Assembly: GCA_913020295.1 (NCBI GenBank)
Contig: CAJWAA010000006.1
Span: 1 to 64,000 of the forward strand
Direction: 5' to 3'
DNA from: an uncultured Flavobacteriaceae bacterium
Lineage (GTDB): Bacteria > Bacteroidota > Bacteroidia > Flavobacteriales > Flavobacteriaceae
Length of the DNA stretch: 64,000 nt
Shown: piece by piece, positions 57,349-64,000 of the stretch
How positions within the stretch are numbered: position 1 is the stretch's first letter
How the letters are laid out: the number at the start of each line of letters is the position of its first letter
Notes under the pieces: model-generated
Seen by the model: only the letters and a program-made list of their open reading frames with translations
The model's database searches: none
What the model was told of the DNA's origin: nothing
Made by a program: the position numbers and the translations under genes

Positions 57349-57648
57349 CTTATTGTAATATTATTTTTCTGTATTGATTATACGACTAAATTTGATTTAA
57401 CCCTATGAAATTTGTGATTTATTTTTTTTTGACTATTATAATATTTTAAGGAACTAACTGCTTAAAATCGATAACTATTTAGTATAATTTAAATAAGAAT
57501 TAGTTAGGTTTCTTTTAGAGTAAAAAACGATTTTGGATTAAATAATCCACTTATTTTAATTTAGACATTATGGTTTTTAAATCTTATTTTTAATACTTTA
57601 GATAATACTGAATTAGATTTTATAATACTAATTGTAAATCATCGGATA
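57349..57648. other. Divergent intergenic region at the right edge of the PUL
   Basis: This 300-bp AT-rich spacer contains the divergent promoters of the leftward sulfatase pair and the rightward Gfo/Idh operon. TAAATTTG at 57387-57394 matches the -7 box on the plus strand but lies 255 bp from the next start. No coding frame is seen. Confidence 0.4.
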
Positions 57649-58977
57649 ATGAATCGAAAATCATTTATAAAAAATTCTGCCATCGTTGGAACAGGTGGCT
57701 TATTCTTACCTAGTCTGAAAGGCTACGCACTTTCAAAATCTACCCAAAATATTTCAGCCAATGATCAAATCAATATTGGAAGTATTGGTATCAATGGAAT
57801 GGGATGGGGGAATACCTTAAAAGCGATTGAAATTCCAGGAGTAAACCTTGTAGCTGTATGTGATGTAGATCAAAATGTGATTCAAAAAAAGTTAAACCAC
57901 AAAGACATAGCACATATTAAAGACAAAATTAAGGTTTACAATGATTACCGAAAAATGTTGGAACAAAAAGATATTGATGTAATATATATTGGTACTCCGG
58001 ACCACTGGCATGCCCTTATGATGATAGATGCAGCTGAGGCTGGTAAGCATATATATGTTGAAAAACCTATTGGCAATTCAATCGCAGAATGTCAAGCAAT
58101 GGTTGCTGCCCAAAAAAAATATGGAAGTATCATTCAAGTAGGACAATGGCAAAGGAGTAGTATTCATTTTCAAGAGGCCATGGCATTTGTACACAGTGGA
58201 AAACTGGGTCCGATCAGAACAGTTAAAGTATGTTGTTATCAGGGATGGATGCGTCCTCAACCCAAAGTAGCCGATAGCGAACCACCAAAAGGGGTGAACT
58301 ATGATGCTTGGTTAGGTCCTGCTCCCAAAAAACCTTTTAACTCAAGCAGATTTCATTTCCATTTTAGATGGTTTTGGGATTATGCTGGAGGACTAATGAC
58401 CGATTGGGGGGTTCACCTGCTGGATTATGCATTGATCGGAATGAAGGCAACCGTTCCCAAAACCATTGTAGGCCTGGGGGGAAAATTTGCCTATCCCGAT
58501 TTAAGTCAGGAAACGCCTGATACCCTAACTACACTGTATGAATTTGATAAATTTAATTTGGTTTGGGATTCTGCCATGGGCATTGACAATGGTTCTTATG
58601 GAAGAGATCATTGTATTGCTTTTATTGGAAACAATGCAACACTTGTTCTGGACAGAAGTGGATGGGAAGTTATCGAGGAAAAAAGAAGTGAAAATAAGGT
58701 TTTGATCCCTTTACAAAAAAAATCAAATAATGGTCACAGACAACATCAGTACAACTTCATTCAAGCTGTAAGAGAAAATAAACCCGAAATATTAAATTGT
58801 AATGTAGAAGATGCGGCTCATGTGGCAAAAATTGCGCAAATGGGTAACATTTCTTTTAAAGCCAATCAAAAATTAAATTGGTTGGCTGAGAAAGACAAAT
58901 TTGCTGATCCTAAAATAAATCATACCTACCTAGCAAAAGAATATTTCAACGGCTATCAACTGCCCAAATTTGACTGA
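57649..58977 (+). CDS. Exported Gfo/Idh/MocA family oxidoreductase
   Basis: A 442-residue NAD(P)-binding protein with a Tat-like start (NRKSFIKNSAIVGTGGLFLP), so it is probably periplasmic. The Rossmann motif GSIGINGMGWG is near residue 47. TPDHWHALMM and the catalytic IYVEKPIGNS block follow at about 115-145. The C-terminal domain contains WFWDYAGGLMTDWGVHLLD, common in Bacteroidota and Planctomycetes members. The NAD-dependent glycosidases of GH109 share the fold and Tat export, so a hydrolase role is possible. It starts the operon with the sugar kinase and nucleotidyltransferase. Confidence 0.87.
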   Translation: MNRKSFIKNSAIVGTGGLFLPSLKGYALSKSTQNISANDQINIGSIGINGMGWGNTLKAIEIPGVNLVAVCDVDQNVIQKKLNHKDIAHIKDKIKVYNDYRKMLEQKDIDVIYIGTPDHWHALMMIDAAEAGKHIYVEKPIGNSIAECQAMVAAQKKYGSIIQVGQWQRSSIHFQEAMAFVHSGKLGPIRTVKVCCYQGWMRPQPKVADSEPPKGVNYDAWLGPAPKKPFNSSRFHFHFRWFWDYAGGLMTDWGVHLLDYALIGMKATVPKTIVGLGGKFAYPDLSQETPDTLTTLYEFDKFNLVWDSAMGIDNGSYGRDHCIAFIGNNATLVLDRSGWEVIEEKRSENKVLIPLQKKSNNGHRQHQYNFIQAVRENKPEILNCNVEDAAHVAKIAQMGNISFKANQKLNWLAEKDKFADPKINHTYLAKEYFNGYQLPKFD

Positions 58978-58985
58978 CCCTCCCA

Positions 58986-60062
58986 ATGACAAAAATTTTA
59001 TCCACTGCACCTGGACGGGTATGTCTGTTTGGAGACCATCAGGACTATCTTGAACTTCCCGTTATCGCGTGTGCTATCGATCGGATGATGGAAATCTATG
59101 CCAAAGAAAACGGAAAAGATCACTTTGAGATTAATATGCCTGATATGAATCAAAAAAGGATCATCCCTCTCCATCAAGACTTTAACGAAATTAAACGAGG
59201 TGATTTTCTAAAAATTGCACTCAAAGTTTTACAAAAAAAAAATATTGTTCCAAACAAAGGATATCATTTGACCATAAGCAGTAAAATTCCAATTAATGCA
59301 GGCTTATCAAGCTCGTCTGCATTGACTATTTCATGGATTCAGTTCCTTATCGCTGCTTTTTCGGAGCGATCAACTTCCCCTAAAGAATTGGCCTTACTTG
59401 CCTATGAAACTGAGGTGATCGAATCAGGCTCCTCAGGAGGAAAAATGGATCAATTTACCATTGCTATTGGTGACACTATTTTTTTGGATACCAATACCGA
59501 TCAGGTACAAAAATTTAATGATTTAAAACTTGATTTGGTGGTCGGTGTATCGGGTTTGTCAAAAGATACTTTTGGAACGCTATCTCACCTGAAAAGCAAT
59601 GCTTGGAAAGCAATCAATCAAGTCAAAGCCCAAATCCCAGACTTCGATATCGCCCATAGTAGCATAGACGATTTAAAAAAAAATTTGAGATGTGTCGAGA
59701 CCTCATTAAAGCCATATTTCTATGCTGCTGTATCTAACCATGATATTACTCAAAAAGCACTCAAAACATTAGAACATGAACCATTAAACCCTCATATCTT
59801 AGGTGAATTAATGAATCAACACCATCGTATCCTAAAATCCTACCTCAAAATCACACCCCCTTTGATGGATAAAATGATTGATGCAGCGAACGAAAATGGG
59901 GCATTGGGTAGCAAAATTGTAGGTTCTGGAGGAGGTGGTTGTATCGTGTCAATTGTCAAAGATCAAGATAAGGAACGAATCATTGAGGCAATTAAAGCAA
60001 CTGGAGCTAGTGATGCTTTTGGGGTTAACATTACTAAAGGAGCTTTGCTAAAAACCCTATGA
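58986..60062 (+). CDS. GHMP-family sugar kinase
   Basis: A 358-residue cytoplasmic kinase. GHMP motif 1 is TAPGRVCLFGDHQDYL (8-23), with Asp in place of the Glu of galactokinase GEHTDY. The ATP loop is INAGLSSSSALTISW (about 102-116) and motif 3 is GSKIVGSGGGGCIVSIV near the C-terminus. It should phosphorylate C1 of a free monosaccharide, but the sugar is not deducible (galactose, fucose, arabinose and heptose phosphate are all options for this family). It lies 8 bp after the Gfo/Idh gene and 1 bp before the nucleotidyltransferase. Confidence 0.88.
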   Translation: MTKILSTAPGRVCLFGDHQDYLELPVIACAIDRMMEIYAKENGKDHFEINMPDMNQKRIIPLHQDFNEIKRGDFLKIALKVLQKKNIVPNKGYHLTISSKIPINAGLSSSSALTISWIQFLIAAFSERSTSPKELALLAYETEVIESGSSGGKMDQFTIAIGDTIFLDTNTDQVQKFNDLKLDLVVGVSGLSKDTFGTLSHLKSNAWKAINQVKAQIPDFDIAHSSIDDLKKNLRCVETSLKPYFYAAVSNHDITQKALKTLEHEPLNPHILGELMNQHHRILKSYLKITPPLMDKMIDAANENGALGSKIVGSGGGGCIVSIVKDQDKERIIEAIKATGASDAFGVNITKGALLKTL

Positions 60063-60063
60063 T

Positions 60064-60894
60064 ATGACTGAAAATATAATCATTCTGGCTGGTGGGGTTT
60101 CCTCAAGAATGAAAAAATCTATAGACCAAAATCTTTCTCCTCAAAAGATTGCCCAAGCCAACAAATTAAGTAAAGGCTTAATCGAATTGAGAGGAAAACC
60201 TTTTTTGAGTTATTTGCTTGATAATATTTTAAAAGCAGAATTTAAAAATGTTTATATAATTACGGGAGAAAATTCTCAAATATTTCGAAAGGCGTTTGAA
60301 AATAATCCCAATTTTAAGTCTCTTAAAATCCAATTTGCAACTCAATACATCCCCGATAACCGAGAAAAACCTTATGGTACTGCAGATGCCTTGTATCAGT
60401 GCCTTAATCAATATCCTGATTTAAAAGATGATACATTTTGTGTCTGCAACAGCGATAATCTGTATTCGTTGAACGCCTTAAAAATTCTTAAAAATGCCAA
60501 TTCACACCAAGCAATTTTGGCCTATGATATCGACCACCTAAAATATCCTATAGAGAGGATTTCACGTTTTGCAGTGATGAGATTCAACGAAAATTATCAT
60601 CTATTAGACATTGTCGAAAAGCCGGAAACCAATAAAATCAATAGTTATACCGACGCTTTTCAAAAAATCAGGGTGAGTATGAATATCTTTCTGTTCGATG
60701 GAAAATCATTTTTCAAATACCTAGAGAGTTGCCCCGCTCATTCCGTTAGAGACGAAAAAGAACTACCCACAGCTTTGATGAACATGATTGAAGACAATAT
60801 CAAGGTTATAGGAATTCCAATTGCAGAACACGTACCGGATTTAACTTCCAAATCTGACATCACGGAATTAGAAAAGTTTTTTAAAAATCAATAA
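60064..60894 (+). CDS. Sugar-phosphate nucleotidyltransferase-like protein
   Basis: A 276-residue NTP-transferase-fold protein. The nucleotide loop IIILAGGVSSRM is at 5-16, followed by RGKPFLSYLLDNIL and YGTADALYQCL. The metal-binding DXD-like NSDNLYSLN lies near residue 135. VEKPETNKINSYTDAF is the usual sugar-phosphate site. It probably activates the sugar phosphate made by the adjacent GHMP kinase to an NDP-sugar. It ends the operon and is followed by a GTTTGACAAAC palindrome at 60907-60917. Confidence 0.85.
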   Translation: MTENIIILAGGVSSRMKKSIDQNLSPQKIAQANKLSKGLIELRGKPFLSYLLDNILKAEFKNVYIITGENSQIFRKAFENNPNFKSLKIQFATQYIPDNREKPYGTADALYQCLNQYPDLKDDTFCVCNSDNLYSLNALKILKNANSHQAILAYDIDHLKYPIERISRFAVMRFNENYHLLDIVEKPETNKINSYTDAFQKIRVSMNIFLFDGKSFFKYLESCPAHSVRDEKELPTALMNMIEDNIKVIGIPIAEHVPDLTSKSDITELEKFFKNQ

Positions 60895-60962
60895 TCTTAA
60901 TGTAATGTTTGACAAACTCTACATTATCTCAAAGTAAATTTTAAAATCATTATAAATCATTT

Positions 60963-60970
60963 TATCTTTG
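60963..60970 (+). promoter_or_regulatory. Putative -7 promoter box (TATCTTTG) of the BI-1/YccA gene
   Basis: TATCTTTG matches TAnnTTTG exactly and lies 24 bp before the ATG at 60995. No clear TTTG is seen at the usual -33 spacing. Confidence 0.45.
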
Positions 60971-60994
60971 TCCCTTAATTAAATAGCAAAATCA

Positions 60995-61732
60995 ATGTCC
61001 AACCACTTATCATTTAGGTCGGGAAATCCGGTGCTAGGTAAAACTACCTTCTCAAATACATCAGTTGTCTCAGAAACCATGACCATCAATGGAACCGTCA
61101 ACAAAACTGCGATTAGTTTGTTGTTATTGATAGGAACAGGTTATTTAACATTCAACAGCATCAATCCTGGTATATTGGTTGCCTGCGGTATTGGAGGTTT
61201 TATTGTAGCAATAGTAACTGTTTTCAAAAAAGAATGGGCCCCAATTACAGTCCCAATTTATGCGATTTTGGAGGGAGGTTTACTCGGAGGGATTTCGTTC
61301 ATGTACAACAGTCTTTATGACGGTATTGTAACCGATGCGATTTTCCTTACAGTAGGTATTTTATTATCACTACTGGTTGCTTATCGATCGGGATATATCA
61401 AACCTACCGAAAATTTTAAATTAGGAATTTTTGCCGCAACTGGAGGGATCGCAATTGTCTATTTAGTAAATTTTGTGATGGGGTTTTTTGGCTCTGGTAT
61501 GGGAATCATGCAAATTGACAATGCTTCTCCCATGAGTATTGGATTTAGTATAGTGGTAGTGATCATTGCTGCACTTAACTTAGTTTTAGACTTTGATTTT
61601 ATCGAGGAAGGAGCTGAAAAAGGAGCTCCAAAATATATGGAATGGTATGGTGCTTTTGGCCTTTTAGTAACCTTAATATGGCTATACCTTGAGATTTTAA
61701 GACTTTTAGCCAAACTCAATTCAAGAAGATAA
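60995..61732 (+). CDS. Bax inhibitor-1/YccA family membrane protein
   Basis: A 245-residue inner-membrane protein with about seven helices. After a polar N-terminus (1-40, containing RSGNPVLGKTTFSN), the order of helices and the motifs PIYAILEGGLLGGISFMY and LNLVLDFDFIEEGAEKGAPKYMEWYGAFGLLVTLIWLYLEILRLL match the YccA/Bax-inhibitor-1 family. E. coli YccA modulates the FtsH protease; related proteins leak Ca2+. The role here is inferred. It is monocistronic. Confidence 0.92.
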   Translation: MSNHLSFRSGNPVLGKTTFSNTSVVSETMTINGTVNKTAISLLLLIGTGYLTFNSINPGILVACGIGGFIVAIVTVFKKEWAPITVPIYAILEGGLLGGISFMYNSLYDGIVTDAIFLTVGILLSLLVAYRSGYIKPTENFKLGIFAATGGIAIVYLVNFVMGFFGSGMGIMQIDNASPMSIGFSIVVVIIAALNLVLDFDFIEEGAEKGAPKYMEWYGAFGLLVTLIWLYLEILRLLAKLNSRR

Positions 61733-61795
61733 TTTTTGGTATTGTTCGGTACTAATTTGGTTCTGATCAAAAAATAACTTTTTACTTAATTCTAT

Positions 61796-61807
61796 GTGTG
61801 CGCACAC
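61796..61807. promoter_or_regulatory. 12-bp perfect palindrome GTGTGCGCACAC
   Basis: This GC-rich palindrome stands out in AT-rich DNA, 54 bp before the DUF5916 gene. It could be an operator. A small hairpin, AGTTGAA (61830-61836) with TTCGACT (61841-61847), lies just downstream in the leader. Confidence 0.4.
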
Positions 61808-61860
61808 GAACATTATATCAAATAAAAGTAGTTGAACTTCTTCGACTAATTTATTGTGTT

Positions 61861-64000
61861 ATGAAAATTTTTGATAGATATTTTATCGCTTTTATATTTC
61901 TTGGATTATATCAAAACTTCCACGGGCAGGATGTATTTCCAGAAATGAATGTGAAATTTATATCCTCAACTATTTCCATTGATGGATATGATTCGGAAAA
62001 AGTATGGAAACTTGCCGACTCAACATATATTAATTGGAGATATTTTCCAGACAATGAAAATAATTTCGAAAATAAAACGCAGCTCAAAATATTGTATGAT
62101 GATAGTAATATTTATCTAATGTGCAAAGCATATTCAATTTCAAACAAGTATGTTATTCCATCGCTTAAATGGGATTTTAGCGGAAGGGCAGCTGATAAAA
62201 TTAATTTTGTTTTCGATACTTTTTCAGATGGAAACATAGCCTATATGTTTGGTTCCAATATGGCTGGAGTAAAAAGTGATATTCTAGTCTCAAATGGAGG
62301 AGTCGGAACTCCAAGAAGTGATCTTAACAGAACCTGGGATTCAAAGTTTGAAGTCGAGGGACAAGTTTTTGATGGTTTTTATACAATTGAAATGAAAATA
62401 CCCCTCTCAACTATGAATTTTCCAAAAGGTGTTGATTCATGGAGATTTAATTTCTTTAGAATAGACCCCTCTGAAAATCAAAAAACGAGTTGGTCTAAAA
62501 TTCCCCAACAATTCAGGGACTACAACTTAGCATTCATGGGTAAAATTAATTTTGAAAAACCATTGGGAAAATCAAATGCAAAAATTTCAGTAATCCCTTT
62601 TATAAATTCAATATCGATTTCGAATTTCGAGGAAGATTTTAAAAATGAGGAAATTTCAATTGGAAGTGACATTAAAGTTCCTATAGGAAACGGTTTAATG
62701 CTTGATTTAACTTACAACCCTGATTTCTCTCAAGCAGAGGTAGATGATGAAATAGTTAATTTGAGAAGATTTGAAATTAAACTCCCTGAAAAAAGACAAT
62801 TTTTTCTTCAAAACAGTGATATTTTTTCAAACTACGGTGCAGTTAGAACTATTGCACCCTTTTTCACTAGGAGAATTGGTTTAGCTAGAGATCCAAATGG
62901 AAATTTAATTGAAAATGATATTATTGGAGGTATTAGATTAAGTGGGAAAATTTCAAATGGATTAAAAATAGGATTGCTTTCTATGCTCACAAATGACGAC
63001 ATATCAAATGAAGTTCCTTCAAATCTAAATACCGTTTTATCTCTTAATCAAAAAGTTTTCAATAGATCTGCAATCAAATTTCTTTTCATAAACAGAGAAA
63101 CTACTAAAGATTACGACTTTGTTGATAAAAATGACAAATTTAATCGTCTTTTGGGCTTGGAATATGATTTGAATTCAGTTGATAATGTATGGAATGGTAG
63201 ATTTTTTACTTACAATTCTTTTAGTCCCTTAAAAAAAGAGAATGGTTTCAGCGGTGGTGTGAGGGTCAAAAGGGAAACAAGGGAGCAAGAGATTAGTTTT
63301 GAGTATTCTTATTTAGGCGACGATTTTAGATCTGATTTGGGAATATTAAGAAGGGTTGGCATTTCTAAATTTTGTCCTTTTTACGCCTACAAGATTTACC
63401 CCTCTACCAAAAAAATTAATTTTTTCAGATTTGCTTACTATCATTGGCTTTGGTTTAAATTAAAATCTTCAACTCAAAATATTCATGAAAATAATTCATT
63501 AATCATGATTTCAGCTAATTATAAAAATCAAAGTAGTATTGAATTTAGATTTTTTAATTCAAATGAGTTTCTACCTAATAATTTTGATCCAACTGGAATA
63601 AATCCAGAGTCACCATTATTGGGTGGTAATACCTACCAGTCGAGATTTATTCAATTAGGTTATAATTCAGACCCATCGAGAAGATTTTATTACAGTACAT
63701 CGCATAACTATGGAAAGTTTTATAACGGTAGAAAATACACGTTTGATAATAATTTATTTTTACGATTTGAGCCAAACTTAATCGCAAGTCTAAAACTCAA
63801 TTATGACATCATAAGCTTAGATCATCTGGCAAAAAAATCTCATCTTTGGCTGGTTGGTCCTAAATTTGATTTTTCTTTTTCTAAAAAGCTCTTCTGGGCT
63901 ACTTTAATACAATTCAATTCACAATCGGAAAACCTCGGTATAAATTCACGCTTGCAGTGGAGATTTACTGGACTCTCTAATTTATTTTTAGTTTATAATG
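61861..64000 (+). CDS. DUF5916 outer-membrane protein with CBM9-like start, truncated by window edge
   Basis: The frame opens with ATG at 61861 and stays open to the end of the window (713 codons), so the C-terminus is missing. It has a signal peptide (FIAFIFLGLYQNFHG). An N-terminal beta-sandwich resembling a CBM9-like domain (about 30-205: STISIDGYDSEKVWKL) follows. From about 225 the DUF5916 region shows YNPDFSQAEVDDEIVNLRRFE, PEKRQFFLQNSDIF and PFFTRRIGLARDPNGN, followed by barrel-like strands. The family is common in Bacteroidota; its role is unknown, with outer-membrane beta-barrel topology suspected. Confidence 0.85.
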   Translation, partial: MKIFDRYFIAFIFLGLYQNFHGQDVFPEMNVKFISSTISIDGYDSEKVWKLADSTYINWRYFPDNENNFENKTQLKILYDDSNIYLMCKAYSISNKYVIPSLKWDFSGRAADKINFVFDTFSDGNIAYMFGSNMAGVKSDILVSNGGVGTPRSDLNRTWDSKFEVEGQVFDGFYTIEMKIPLSTMNFPKGVDSWRFNFFRIDPSENQKTSWSKIPQQFRDYNLAFMGKINFEKPLGKSNAKISVIPFINSISISNFEEDFKNEEISIGSDIKVPIGNGLMLDLTYNPDFSQAEVDDEIVNLRRFEIKLPEKRQFFLQNSDIFSNYGAVRTIAPFFTRRIGLARDPNGNLIENDIIGGIRLSGKISNGLKIGLLSMLTNDDISNEVPSNLNTVLSLNQKVFNRSAIKFLFINRETTKDYDFVDKNDKFNRLLGLEYDLNSVDNVWNGRFFTYNSFSPLKKENGFSGGVRVKRETREQEISFEYSYLGDDFRSDLGILRRVGISKFCPFYAYKIYPSTKKINFFRFAYYHWLWFKLKSSTQNIHENNSLIMISANYKNQSSIEFRFFNSNEFLPNNFDPTGINPESPLLGGNTYQSRFIQLGYNSDPSRRFYYSTSHNYGKFYNGRKYTFDNNLFLRFEPNLIASLKLNYDIISLDHLAKKSHLWLVGPKFDFSFSKKLFWATLIQFNSQSENLGINSRLQWRFTGLSNLFLVYN

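Noticed and set aside
57387-57394. TAAATTTG promoter-like box in the PUL right-hand spacer
   Set aside because: It is 255 bp from the next rightward start and has no paired -33 element; noted within the intergenic entry only.

Overview
The window looks like a chromosomal segment of a marine member of the Flavobacteriia (Bacteroidota). Evidence: strongly AT-rich DNA, a SusC/SusD pair with an ECF sigma/FecR pair, many secreted type I sulfatases, a bacillithiol gene (bshA), the flavobacterial gene order amidase - MCE protein - Fe-S proteins - GH3/beta-lactamase fusion - bshA, and several matches to the Bacteroidota -7 promoter box TAnnTTTG. Species cannot be named from the sequence alone. Both window edges cut genes: a GH32 glycosidase on the left and a DUF5916 outer-membrane-type protein on the right.

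Layout. 0-6 kb: end of a GH32 gene, then a leftward three-gene set (sulfatase, unfamiliar secreted glycoside hydrolase, NagX/DUF5009 membrane protein) that looks like sulfated amino-sugar glycan processing. 6-7.4 kb: a lone tyrosine recombinase preceded by inverted and direct repeats. 7.6-13.1 kb: mixed accessory genes (tandem SnoaL-like protein, EamA transporter, NagB-like deaminase, exported Gfo/Idh protein, DUF1643). 13.1-17.8 kb: GMC oxidoreductase, then a Kazal lipoprotein - tiny membrane protein - penicillin-acylase-like cluster. 17.8-27 kb: a tightly packed leftward housekeeping block (bshA, GH3/beta-lactamase fusion, conserved protein, two Fe-S redox proteins split by a HAD protein, MCE lipid-transport protein, cell-wall amidase). 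27-42.4 kb: envelope and central genes (lptD, ridA, GlcNAc-kinase-like, gapA, pfkA, tamB, tsaD, rsmE, AI-2E family permease, nitronate monooxygenase, DUF4442). 42.5 kb: tRNA-Arg(TCT). 42.9-57.3 kb: a polysaccharide utilization locus with five sulfatases, ECF sigma, FecR, STN-type SusC and SusD, and no recognisable glycoside hydrolase or polysaccharide lyase. 57.6-60.9 kb: Gfo/Idh oxidoreductase, GHMP sugar kinase and nucleotidyltransferase. 61-64 kb: Bax-inhibitor-1/YccA protein and the truncated DUF5916 gene.

How the genes may work together: the PUL would bind and import a sulfated oligosaccharide through SusCD while five exolytic-type sulfatases strip sulfate. Expression would be sensed by the STN domain of SusC through FecR and the sigma factor. 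The 57.6-60.9 kb trio may phosphorylate and nucleotide-activate a monosaccharide. Central glycolysis (pfkA, gapA) sits beside an amino-sugar kinase.

Five very small genes (24-51 codons) that standard length cut-offs miss are described. All functional calls rest on reading motifs by eye; no database search was possible.
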